DNA of 64,000 nt from Sphingomonas panni (GTDB taxonomy: Bacteria; Pseudomonadota; Alphaproteobacteria; Sphingomonadales; Sphingomonadaceae). Under the pieces are notes generated by a model. That model was not told where the DNA came from, did not search any database, and saw nothing but the letters and a program-made list of their open reading frames with translations. Both the position numbers and the translations under genes were made by a program. The stretch spans positions 310,001-374,000 of the forward strand of contig NZ_JAKREU010000003.1 in the NCBI RefSeq assembly GCF_022664435.1, read 5' to 3'. Shown in pieces: positions 25,288 through 32,931 of this stretch (positions are counted from its first letter, which is position 1; the number at the start of each line of letters is the position of its first letter).

Positions 25288-25941
25288 TCAGCCGATGGTC
25301 TGGCCCGACTTGGCCCAGTCGGCCATGAAGCCCTCGATGCCCTTGTCGGTCAGCGGGTGCTTGACCAGCGCGCGGATCACCGACGGCGGCGCGGTCATCA
25401 CGTCCGCACCCAGCTTGGCCGATTCGAGGACGTGGATCGGGTGACGGACGCTGGCGACGAGGATTTCGGTGCCGAAATCATAATTGTCGTAGATCAGGCG
25501 GATATCGCTGATCAGCCCCATGCCGTCGAAGCCGATATCGTCATGCCGGCCGACGAACGGCGAGACGAAGCTCGCGCCGGCCTTCGCCGCCAGCAGCGCC
25601 TGATTCGCCGAGAAGCACAGGGTCACGTTGACCATCGTGCCATCGTCGGTCAGCGCCTTGCAGGTCTTGAGGCCGTCGATGGTCAGCGGCACCTTCACCG
25701 CAACATTGTCGGCGATCTTGCGCAGGATTTCGGCCTCGCGCATCATGCCTTCGTGGTCGAGCGCGACCACTTCGGCCGACACCGGGCCGGGCGTGATCGA
25801 GCAGATTTCGGCGACGACTTCGAGGAAATCGCGGCCCGACTTGTGGATCAGCGACGGGTTGGTGGTGACCCCGTCGAGCAGGCCGGTATCGGCCAGTTCG
25901 CGGATGTCGTTGGTATCGGCGGTGTCGACGAAGAATTTCAT
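25288..25941 (-). CDS. fsa: Transaldolase / fructose-6-phosphate aldolase family (TalC/Fsa type)
   Basis: 217 residues from ATG 25941 ([16 protein letters not shown]), the typical start and length of the small transaldolase subfamily. Schiff-base lysine is Lys 83 in [22 protein letters not shown] and the later [10 protein letters not shown] also match. It transfers or cleaves dihydroxyacetone units in central sugar metabolism; sequence alone does not separate transaldolase from F6P aldolase activity. The longer reading to 26007 has no family support. Confidence 0.9.
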   Translation of the reverse strand: MKFFVDTADTNDIRELADTGLLDGVTTNPSLIHKSGRDFLEVVAEICSITPGPVSAEVVALDHEGMMREAEILRKIADNVAVKVPLTIDGLKTCKALTDDGTMVNVTLCFSANQALLAAKAGASFVSPFVGRHDDIGFDGMGLISDIRLIYDNYDFGTEILVASVRHPIHVLESAKLGADVMTAPPSVIRALVKHPLTDKGIEGFMADWAKSGQTIG

Positions 25942-26075
25942 GGGACTCGGGTTCCTGGCGGATGGAGGCACTGGCCGCCCCATCGCGCATCGCCGCCGCC
26001 GGGGCAAGGTTTGCCCGTGCGGTGCACTACGGCAGGCTCTTTTCCTCCGGCGCGCGATCCACTATTTCCGCGCGC

Positions 26076-27044
26076 ATGACCGCGCCGAAACCCGAATGGG
26101 CCCCCCACGCCGCCGTATGGATCGGCTATCCCAGCCATCCCGAACTGTGGCAGGAGGACCTCGACCCCGCCCGTGACGAAGTCGTCGCCTTTGCCCGCGC
26201 CGTCCATGCCGATGGCCGGGGCGAGAAGGTGCTGCTGGTCGCGGCCGATATCGAAGCCGCCGACGATGCGCGGCAGCGGGCACCCTTTGCCGAGGTCGTG
26301 ATCGAACCGTTCGGCGATATCTGGCTGCGCGACACCGGCCCGATCATCGGCGGCGACGGCACCGCGCATTCGTTCGGCTTCAACGGCTGGGGCGGCAAAT
26401 ACGACCTGCCCGGCGACGACGATATCGGCCTGCGCCTCGCCCGCGAGCGGGGACTGGACGTCGTGGAGCATGACTGGATCGTCGAGGGCGGCGCGCTCGA
26501 CGGCGACGGCACGGGGCTGGTCGTCACGACCGAGCAATGCCTGCTGAACCGCAATCGCAACGACCATTTCGATCGGGAAACCGCCGAAACGCGCCTGCGC
26601 GAGGACCTGGGCTATGACCGGGTGCTGTGGCTGGGCGACGGGTTGCTGAACGACCATACCGACGGCCATGTCGACAACCTCGCCCGTTTCGTCGGGCCGA
26701 ACCGGCTGGCGATCCCGCAAGCGGCGGAGAATGATCCGAACTGGCGCATCTATCAGGATGCCGCCGCCCGCGCGAAGGCATTCGGTGTCGAGGTCGTGCT
26801 CGTCCCGTCGCCGGGCCGCGTGCTGTCGCCCGACGAGGAGATCATTCCGGGCAGCCACATGAACTTCTATATCGGCAATGCCGCGGTGGTCGTGCCGCTC
26901 TATGGCACCGGGACCGATGCTGCGGCAGTCGCTGCGTTCGCCGAAATTTTTCCGAACCATGAGGTCGTCGGACTGCGCGCCGATCATATCCTGACCGGCG
27001 GCGGCAGTTTCCACTGCATCAGCCAGCAGATTCCGGCCGCTTGA
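26076..27044 (+). CDS. aguA: Agmatine deiminase
   Basis: 322 residues from ATG 26076. Converts agmatine to N-carbamoylputrescine and ammonia. The guanidino-group enzyme residues are all visible: Asp 86 (DIWLRDTGP), Glu 137 (IVEGGALDGDG), His 198 (HTDGHVDN) and Cys 314 (GGGSFHCISQQ). A longer reading to 25962 adds a non-family leader. It is followed, with overlapping codons, by a small membrane protein and then by aguB, giving the two-step agmatine-to-putrescine route. Confidence 0.93.
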   Translation: MTAPKPEWAPHAAVWIGYPSHPELWQEDLDPARDEVVAFARAVHADGRGEKVLLVAADIEAADDARQRAPFAEVVIEPFGDIWLRDTGPIIGGDGTAHSFGFNGWGGKYDLPGDDDIGLRLARERGLDVVEHDWIVEGGALDGDGTGLVVTTEQCLLNRNRNDHFDRETAETRLREDLGYDRVLWLGDGLLNDHTDGHVDNLARFVGPNRLAIPQAAENDPNWRIYQDAAARAKAFGVEVVLVPSPGRVLSPDEEIIPGSHMNFYIGNAAVVVPLYGTGTDAAAVAAFAEIFPNHEVVGLRADHILTGGGSFHCISQQIPAA

Positions 27045-27391
27045 TCGCCTTTGCGCTCCGCGCCGCGCTGTCCGGGCTGATCGTCGCCGCCGTGGCGCTG
27101 ATCGCAAGGCGCAGTCCGGCGGCGGGGGCGCTGGTCGCGTCGCTGCCGCTCGTCTCGCTGCTCGGCATGGTCTGGCTGTGGCGCGATACGGGCGACACGG
27201 TGCGGCTGGCGGCCCATGCGGAGGCGACCTTCTGGTATGTGCTGCCCTCGCTTCCCATGTTCCTGATCGTGCCCGCGCTGCTGCGGCATGGGATCGGCTT
27301 CTGGTGGGCGCTCCTCGCCGGTTGCGGTGTCACGATCCTGCTGTATTGCGCCACTATCCCCGTCGCCGCCCGTTTCGGCGTCACGCTTTAG
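27041..27391 (+). CDS. Small four-helix membrane protein (DUF3147-like) in the agmatine operon
   Basis: 116 residues from TTG 27041, overlapping the aguA stop (TTGA). It is almost wholly hydrophobic, with about four segments and the stretch RSPAAGALVASLPLVSLLGM typical of the DUF3147 family. It lies between aguA and aguB; function is unknown, possibly linked to polyamine or agmatine movement by context only. Confidence 0.75.
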   Translation: MIAFALRAALSGLIVAAVALIARRSPAAGALVASLPLVSLLGMVWLWRDTGDTVRLAAHAEATFWYVLPSLPMFLIVPALLRHGIGFWWALLAGCGVTILLYCATIPVAARFGVTL

Positions 27392-27399
27392 GACCGTCC

Positions 27400-28245
27400 A
27401 TGACCGACATCACCGTTGCCGCGCTCCAGCTCGGCTTCACCGCCGATATCGACCGCAACATCGCCAATGTCTCTGCCCTGGTGCGCGAAGCCGCCGCCCG
27501 GGGCGCGCAGGTCGTGCTGCCGCCAGAATTGTTCGAAGGCGAATATTTCTGCCGCGTCGAGGACGAGGGGCTGTTCGCCAATGCCAAGCCGGTCGGCGAG
27601 CACAAGGCGGTGCTGGCGATGCAGGAACTGGCGCGCGAACTGAAGATCGCGATCCCGACCAGCTTCTTCGAACTGGACGGACAGCATCATTACAACAGCC
27701 TGGCGATGATCGACCCCGATGGCCGCATCCAGGGTGTGTATCGCAAGAGCCATATCCCCGATGGGCCGGGATACGAGGAAAAATTCTATTTCCGTCCCGG
27801 CAATACCGGGTTCAAGGTGTGGGACGGCCCGGCGAAGCTGGGCGTCGGCATCTGCTGGGACCAATGGTATCCCGAAACCGCGCGCGCGCTGATGCTGATG
27901 GGTGCGCAGCTGCTGTTCTTCCCGACCGCGATCGGCAGCGAACCGCATGACACCAGCCTCGACACCGCGCGACTGTGGCGGCGGGCGATGGTCGGTCATG
28001 CGGTGTCGAACGTCGTACCGGTCGTTGCCGCCAACCGCATCGGCGTGGAACATGGCCAGACCTTCTACGGCACGTCGTTCATCACCGACGAGCGCGGCGA
28101 CATCGTCGCGGAACTGGATCGCGAGGAAGAGGGCGTCATCACCGCAACCTTCGACCTCGATCGCGTAAAGCGCCACCGCGCGGCGTTCGGCTTCTTCCGC
28201 GATCGCCGGCCGGAGCTGTACGGGCGGCTGGTGCAGGATATTTGA
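27400..28245 (+). CDS. aguB: N-carbamoylputrescine amidase
   Basis: 281 residues from ATG 27400. Nitrilase-superfamily enzyme with the Glu-Lys-Cys triad: Glu 43 (PPELFEGEYF), Lys 116 (YRKSHIPDGPGY) and Cys 152 (GVGICWDQWYPE). It hydrolyses N-carbamoylputrescine to putrescine, CO2 and ammonia, completing the pathway started by aguA 0.4 kb upstream. The long reading starting at 27178 overlaps the membrane protein gene and is rejected. Confidence 0.93.
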   Translation: MTDITVAALQLGFTADIDRNIANVSALVREAAARGAQVVLPPELFEGEYFCRVEDEGLFANAKPVGEHKAVLAMQELARELKIAIPTSFFELDGQHHYNSLAMIDPDGRIQGVYRKSHIPDGPGYEEKFYFRPGNTGFKVWDGPAKLGVGICWDQWYPETARALMLMGAQLLFFPTAIGSEPHDTSLDTARLWRRAMVGHAVSNVVPVVAANRIGVEHGQTFYGTSFITDERGDIVAELDREEEGVITATFDLDRVKRHRAAFGFFRDRRPELYGRLVQDI

Positions 28246-28283
28246 CGGCTATCGTTGGCTGCGGTCGGCGCAGGCCAAAACCC

Positions 28284-28380
28284 CGTCACTCCCGCGAAGG
28301 CGGGAGTCCATAGACGCTGACGTTGCGTTTCTTGCCGATAGTCCAGCGTGTATGGATTCCCGCCTTCGCGGGAATGACGA
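28284..28380. repeat. Family B repeat, copy 2
   Basis: CGTCACTCCCGCGAAGGCGG and TTCCCGCCTTCGCGGGAATG arms with the shared middle TAGACGCTGACGTTGCG and GTATGGATTCCC, between convergent aguB and crotonase genes. Confidence 0.85.
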
Positions 28381-28388
28381 TGCGCGGG

Positions 28389-29162
28389 TCAGTCCCGAAA
28401 AACGGCCGCTCGCCGCTCCATCCCCGCCCGCACTGCCTCGACCTGATTGGGCGTGCCGAGCAGCGCCTGTTGCTCGGCACTTTCCGCAGCGAGGATCGCC
28501 GCCGCATCGGCTTCGTCGGCAAGGTTCGCCATCCGCTTGGCGGCACGTACCGCGTCGGGGCTGCGGGCGGCGATAGCGCGGGCCAGCACCATCGCCGCGC
28601 CATGCGGATCGTCGGACAGCCGCGTCACGAACCCGGCCCGCAGCGCCTCTTCCGCCGTGAACTCGCGCGCGGAAAAGGCCAGTTCGCGCAGGATATCGCC
28701 GCGCACCTCGCGCCACAGCGCAAAGCCGGCCATGTCCGCGACCAGCCCCCATTTCGCCTCAAGCACCGCAAAGCGCGTATCGGGCGCGGCGATGCGCACA
28801 TCGGCGCCGGCCATGATCTGCAGGCCCCCGCCGAACGCCAGCCCATGGACCGCCGTGATGACCGGCATCGGCAGCGTCCGCCAGCCCCACGCCACCTGCT
28901 GCACGCGATTGGCGATGCCGTGGGTGCGCGTCGCCAGATCCAGCCCCGCCGCGCCCGCCGCCATGCTGGCCATGTCCAGCCCGGCGCAGAAAGCCCGCCC
29001 CTCGCCCGACAGCACGACGCAGCGGGCCGAAGACGTGCGCAGCGTGTCGATCGCGTCGATCAGCGCATCGAACATCGCGGGGTCGATGGCGTTCATCTTG
29101 TCGCCGCGCGCCAGCCGCACCTCGGCGACGCCATCGACCATCGCAACCGTCACCCGAGTCAT
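28389..29162 (-). CDS. Enoyl-CoA hydratase/isomerase (crotonase) family protein
   Basis: 257 residues from ATG 29162. Crotonase fold with the oxyanion-hole segments RAFCAGLDMASM and LAFGGGLQIMAGADVRIAA. The usual paired catalytic glutamates near the second motif are not evident (EAKWGLVADMAG), so hydratase, isomerase or hydrolase activity cannot be told apart. It lies 31 bases downstream of the winged-helix regulator on the same strand and may be the end of the transcript that starts with the 53-aa peptide gene. Confidence 0.85.
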   Translation of the reverse strand: MTRVTVAMVDGVAEVRLARGDKMNAIDPAMFDALIDAIDTLRTSSARCVVLSGEGRAFCAGLDMASMAAGAAGLDLATRTHGIANRVQQVAWGWRTLPMPVITAVHGLAFGGGLQIMAGADVRIAAPDTRFAVLEAKWGLVADMAGFALWREVRGDILRELAFSAREFTAEEALRAGFVTRLSDDPHGAAMVLARAIAARSPDAVRAAKRMANLADEADAAAILAAESAEQQALLGTPNQVEAVRAGMERRAAVFRD

Positions 29163-29193
29163 GCGGCATCCTCTTCCCGTTTTCTTTCGCGAC

Positions 29194-29844
29194 CTATCTA
29201 TCGGTCGCCGGTGCCGGAAGCCATGGCGGATCGCCCAGCCGATAGCCGCGCCCGCGATCGGTGTGCAGCAGTGGCGGTCCGGCCGCGTCCAGCTTTGCAC
29301 GCAGCCGTGACATCTGCACCTGTACGACATTGGTACCAGGATCGAAGGCGCGGTCCCACACCCCGCGCAACAATGCCTCGCGCGAGATGGTGCTGCCCGC
29401 ATGGTCGGCGAGATAGGCCAGCACCGCATATTCGCGCGGCAGCAGGTGCAGCGCCGCGCCGCCGCGCCATGCCCGGCGGGCGGCGCGGTCGATGGTCAGG
29501 TCGCCGATGGTGAGCATCCCGGCATGACGTGGCCCCCGCAACAATGCCAGCATCCGGGCGACGATCTCCACCGGGTGGGCGCGTTCCAGCACCGCATCGT
29601 CCGCGCCGGCGTCCAGCCCCTCGGCAAGCGCGGCGGCATCCTCGACCAGCAGCATCGCCCGCACCGATCGCTTGCCCGCGCGGACCATGTGCAGGCGACC
29701 CGATACGCACTGCTCGTGCCGGCGCCAGCGGGCGACGCGAACGGCGGCATGGGGTGCCTCGGCCAAGGTTTGCAGCGCGATACCGCGCCGCCGCGCCGGA
29801 ACGACCAGCGCGGGCATCGGATCGAGGACGGCGACAAGCTGCAT
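29194..29844 (-). CDS. OmpR-type winged-helix regulator with a degenerate receiver
   Basis: 216 residues from ATG 29844 (AAGG upstream). The C-terminal half (about 115-205) is a clear OmpR/PhoB DNA-binding domain: LHLLPREYAVLAYLADHAG, SREALLRGVWD, VVQVQMSRLRAKLD, LLHTDRGRGYRLG. The N-terminal half keeps receiver length but lacks the acidic pocket and phosphoacceptor pattern, so it is probably not a normal phosphorylated response regulator. No histidine kinase is adjacent. It follows the two unknown proteins and may regulate that locus. Confidence 0.82.
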   Translation of the reverse strand: MQLVAVLDPMPALVVPARRRGIALQTLAEAPHAAVRVARWRRHEQCVSGRLHMVRAGKRSVRAMLLVEDAAALAEGLDAGADDAVLERAHPVEIVARMLALLRGPRHAGMLTIGDLTIDRAARRAWRGGAALHLLPREYAVLAYLADHAGSTISREALLRGVWDRAFDPGTNVVQVQMSRLRAKLDAAGPPLLHTDRGRGYRLGDPPWLPAPATDR

Positions 29845-29876
29845 CGCCCGTACCTTAGCCGCGCGCGCGCCGGCGG

Positions 29877-30785
29877 TTACGGCAACCCGGTCCGAACCGG
29901 ATCGATCTGTTCGCGCAATTGTCGGGCATGGATCGCCACCCGCCGCGACGTGTCGCCCGAGGCCCGGTCGAGCGCTGCCGCGGGATCGGGTCCGAACCGC
30001 ACCAGCGCGTCGGTCGCGGTGATCCGCATCCGCTCGCACGGATGATGGCGCGCAAAACCCTCGGCAAGGTCCAGCGCGCCGGGCAGGTCCACCCCCGCTG
30101 CCAGCGTCACGAGTATCTCGGCCGGCGTGGAGGTCAGCACCTGCGCGATCGTGTTGCCGCGAATGTCGAAGCGATACTGGTCGAGCCACGGCTGGGCCGC
30201 GTCATAGCCGAGGATGTTGAGCGACACCGAAAACGCATCGGGCGGCAGTTGGACATGCACGTCGTCGCGCATCCGGTACAGCAGCACCTTCCCCGGATCG
30301 AGCCGCGACCGCCCGACATGGCGCAGCCCCGCCACTTCGCCGACGACACCGTCGATCGCGCCGACATCATAGCGATAATCGTCGCTCCAATAGCCCGGCC
30401 CGTGATAGCCGACCGTCAGGAACGGGAAATTATGGTCGTGCGGCAGGTCGTAGAAATAGGCCCCCCGCCCGCCGGCCCGGAGTGCCCGATCCTGTGCCGC
30501 CGGCCAGAAATTCGCACGCAGCACGAACCGGCCATCGGGCGGACGCAGCAATAGGACCTGCGCGCCATAGGCATTACCATCGACCTGTCCCCGGCACCGC
30601 TGTTTCAGTTCGGCCAGCGCCAGTTCGCCGAGGAAGTGCCGGTTGCGCCCCAGCCGCGCGAGCGCGGGCCCGAGCGAGGCGAACGCCTCCTCGTCGCGCA
30701 CATCGACCTTCGCCTCGGCGAGCAGCTCGACCAGATCGTCCAGCGTGATCGCATCGCCGCTGCCCGGATCAATCAACCGGGCCAT
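29877..30785 (-). CDS. Unrecognised protein with cupin-like HxH motif and helical tail
   Basis: 302 residues. A central beta-rich region contains YDLPHDHNFPFLTVGYHGPG (about residues 113-132) and later DDVHVQLPPDAFSVSLNI (about 174-191), giving an HxH plus a distant His, as expected of a cupin-type metal site. The last 100 residues are helical and HEAT-like (ITATDALVRFGPDPAAALDR). Its start overlaps the end of the preceding gene by 13 bases. By eye it is a paralogue of that gene product. A metal-dependent oxygenase-like role is inference; no family was recognised. Confidence 0.8.
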   Translation of the reverse strand: MARLIDPGSGDAITLDDLVELLAEAKVDVRDEEAFASLGPALARLGRNRHFLGELALAELKQRCRGQVDGNAYGAQVLLLRPPDGRFVLRANFWPAAQDRALRAGGRGAYFYDLPHDHNFPFLTVGYHGPGYWSDDYRYDVGAIDGVVGEVAGLRHVGRSRLDPGKVLLYRMRDDVHVQLPPDAFSVSLNILGYDAAQPWLDQYRFDIRGNTIAQVLTSTPAEILVTLAAGVDLPGALDLAEGFARHHPCERMRITATDALVRFGPDPAAALDRASGDTSRRVAIHARQLREQIDPVRTGLP

Positions 30786-31717
30786 GCCGCCTCCAGCCGC
30801 GCTTCGACCACCGGCACCATCGCGCTCGCCGCCGCGCGGACGTCCGGGTGGGGATCATCGGTCATCGTCCGCAACCGGGGCAGCGCGGCACGGGCATCGG
30901 CGGCGAGCCATTCGCGCATCGCGTCCCATCGGACGAAGAACGCCGGATCGTGCGACAGCGCATCGAACACCTCCGCATCCGCCTGCCCGAGTTCGCGCAG
31001 CAGCGTCAGCAACATCGAGCTGCGCGCCGCGCCATCGTCCAGCGTCGCCACCCGGACCAGCGTGCCGCTCCGCCGGTCATATTCGCGCATGAACGGCGCG
31101 GCCCCGTGGCGCAGCGTGATCGTCACCGACAGGATCGCCGCCGCCGGATCGGCGAGCAGCATCGCATCGGTCCGCCCGTCGATCCGCACCACCGCGCCAT
31201 CGGCCAGCGGCTGCACGCCGATCGGCCGGGCGGGTTCGGCAATACCGCCATGCCACCCGGCATCGACCGGGTCGGCGCGCCATCGCCACAACCGCGCCTC
31301 ACCCCCGCGCAGATACCGCGTCCACGACACCCGCCCGCCGACGACCACCGTATCGGGCATCGTCCGCGCGGCCGGGGCAAGGTGGTCGATCGCCGCCATC
31401 GTCACGCTCGCCGCCGGGGTTTCGGCCAGCACCATGCCGGTGCGCAGCGCGTCGCGCTGGCTCCTGAACGGCGGTTCAAACAACGGATCGTCCCGCAACC
31501 GGGCGATCCACGGAGTGAGCAGCGCCTCGACCCATCCGGCGTCATCCACCAGCGAACGCGCAGCGGCCTCTCCCTCGGCCAGCGTCGTCACATCGGCAAA
31601 GCGCGCGGTTACCGCCCGGACCGCCGCATCGTCGACCCACGCCCGACCGGCGGCCAGCGACCGAGTCCGCGCCGATGCGATCGCATCGCGCAACCGGTCG
31701 TCGATCGGTCTCCGCAT
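30773..31717 (-). CDS. Unrecognised protein, apparent paralogue of the next gene without the HxH motif
   Basis: 314 residues from ATG 31717, two bases after the stop of the 53-aa peptide gene. An N-terminal helical part (about 1-110) is followed by a beta-rich region and a HEAT-like tail (RAALPRLRTMTDDPHPDVRA). From about residue 130 it lines up by eye with the downstream protein: LADGAVVRI...SVTITLR...EYDRRSGTL against LDPGKVLLY...SVSLNIL...QYRFDIRGN. The HDHN motif is replaced here, so it may be a non-catalytic partner. The long in-frame reading to 32419 is rejected. Confidence 0.8.
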   Translation of the reverse strand: MRRPIDDRLRDAIASARTRSLAAGRAWVDDAAVRAVTARFADVTTLAEGEAAARSLVDDAGWVEALLTPWIARLRDDPLFEPPFRSQRDALRTGMVLAETPAASVTMAAIDHLAPAARTMPDTVVVGGRVSWTRYLRGGEARLWRWRADPVDAGWHGGIAEPARPIGVQPLADGAVVRIDGRTDAMLLADPAAAILSVTITLRHGAAPFMREYDRRSGTLVRVATLDDGAARSSMLLTLLRELGQADAEVFDALSHDPAFFVRWDAMREWLAADARAALPRLRTMTDDPHPDVRAAASAMVPVVEARLEAAWPG

Positions 31718-31718
31718 C

Positions 31719-31880
31719 TCAGCTGGGGTTCGGATACATTTCGTACACCAGCATGGCGACGGCGATGATATATTCGAAGACTTGGTCGCCCGACGCCTCC
31801 GCGGCGCGGATCGCGCCGGTGGTCGCGACCTGCGTGCCCAGTTCGACGATGTCGGCCAGCGCCATGGTGACGATCGGCAT
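31719..31880 (-). CDS. 53-aa peptide gene heading the unknown two-protein operon
   Basis: ATG 31880 (or ATG 31865, 48 aa) to TGA 31719. It is preceded by the strong site AGGGGGAAACGGGAT and followed after 2 bases by the ATG of the next gene. The product starts MPIVTMALADIVELGTQVAT, has a helical middle with EASGDQVFEYIIAVAML, and ends VYEMYPNPS. It has no cysteine and no signal peptide. The gene layout resembles a precursor peptide before its modifying proteins, but a structural subunit of the neighbouring proteins is equally possible. Confidence 0.7.
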   Translation of the reverse strand: MPIVTMALADIVELGTQVATTGAIRAAEASGDQVFEYIIAVAMLVYEMYPNPS

Positions 31881-31966
31881 ATCCCGTTTCCCCCTGTTGC
31901 GACGTTCCTGCGCCGCGGCCGCGATCCTATGCCCCCATACTTGCCGGCCATAGTTACAAGGCTGTT

Positions 31967-32458
31967 ATGATCGCGCGCTTCATTCCGCGTGCGTTCGGCC
32001 CTATGACGCTGGCGATGCGCGTCCCTCCCCCTTTGCCCGGTTTCGACCCGGCCCGTTTCTTCGCCGCCCGGCTCGACGGCCATGGGTCGCGGCTGGGCAT
32101 CGGGTATCAGGCGCACGGGGCCGACTGGTGCGAGTTGCTGCTGCCGTTTCGCGACGACCTGATCGGCGATCCGGCGCGCGGGGTGCTGGCGTCGGGGCCG
32201 ATCGTCACGCTGATGGACATGGCGACCAGCGTCGGCGTGTGGCTGCGGCGCGGGGCGTTCCTGCCCCATGCGACGCTCGACCTGCGGCTCGACTATCTGC
32301 GGCCGGCGACACCGGGGCGGACGGTCATCGGGCGCGGCGAATGCTACCGCGTGGCGCGGCAGGTCGCGTTCGTGCGCGGCATCGCCCATGACGGCGACCC
32401 GCAAGACCCGGTCGCGCATGTCGCGGGCACCTTCATGCTGCTGGACGTGGCGGCATGA
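31967..32458 (+). CDS. Hot-dog-fold thioesterase (PaaI family), first of a tandem pair
   Basis: 163 residues from ATG 31967 (AAGG upstream); ATG 32003 and 32015 are alternatives closer to the usual family start. The core GPIVTLMDMATSVGVWL, LDLRLDYLRPATPGRTV and GRGECYRVARQVAFVRG is typical of PaaI-type acyl-CoA thioesterases. It overlaps the next thioesterase gene by 4 bases. Divergent from the peptide operon. Confidence 0.85.
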   Translation: MIARFIPRAFGPMTLAMRVPPPLPGFDPARFFAARLDGHGSRLGIGYQAHGADWCELLLPFRDDLIGDPARGVLASGPIVTLMDMATSVGVWLRRGAFLPHATLDLRLDYLRPATPGRTVIGRGECYRVARQVAFVRGIAHDGDPQDPVAHVAGTFMLLDVAA

Positions 32459-32832
32459 GCATGTCGCCCTATGCCGACCTGCTCGGCCTGACCTTCGCCA
32501 CCGATGCGCAGGGCAATCCGCTGGTGACGATGGAGTTCGGTCGCGACGTGCTGGGCCGGCCGGGCTTCGTCCATGGCGGCGCGATCGGCGGGATGCTCGA
32601 AATGGCCGCCTGGGCCGCGTTGCGCGCGGCGCTGGGTGAGGAAGAGACGGTCATCAAGCCGATCAACGTCACCATCGACTTCATGCGCGGCGGGCGCGAG
32701 CGCACGACCTTTGCCGCCGGAGAGGTCACCCGGCTGGGCACGCGCATCGCCAATGTCACCGCGACCGCGTGGCAGGACGATCGCGACCGCCCCATCGCCG
32801 CCGCCCGGCTGAACTATCTGCTGAAGCGCTGA
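32455..32832 (+). CDS. Hot-dog-fold thioesterase (PaaI family), second of a tandem pair
   Basis: 125 residues, ATG overlapping the previous stop. The motif GFVHGGAIGGMLEMAAWAAL contains the HGG typical of PaaI thioesterases, followed by INVTIDFMRGGRERTTFA. The two adjacent genes probably encode a heteromeric or paired enzyme; the substrate acyl-CoA is unknown. Confidence 0.87.
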   Translation: MSMSPYADLLGLTFATDAQGNPLVTMEFGRDVLGRPGFVHGGAIGGMLEMAAWAALRAALGEEETVIKPINVTIDFMRGGRERTTFAAGEVTRLGTRIANVTATAWQDDRDRPIAAARLNYLLKR

Positions 32833-32931
32833 CCCCCCGGATATTTTCGCCGCCCGCGATAGTTGTGCGACATTTGGACCCTATTGCCCCTGTTCCCGCA
32901 TCGTGGCGGGCAGGGTTTGGAAGGAATGCGC

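Noticed and set aside
30773..32419. A 548-codon minus-strand reading ending in the 314-aa protein
   Set aside because: The upstream part overlaps the divergent thioesterase gene and the peptide gene in another frame; the ribosome site and coupling support ATG 31717.
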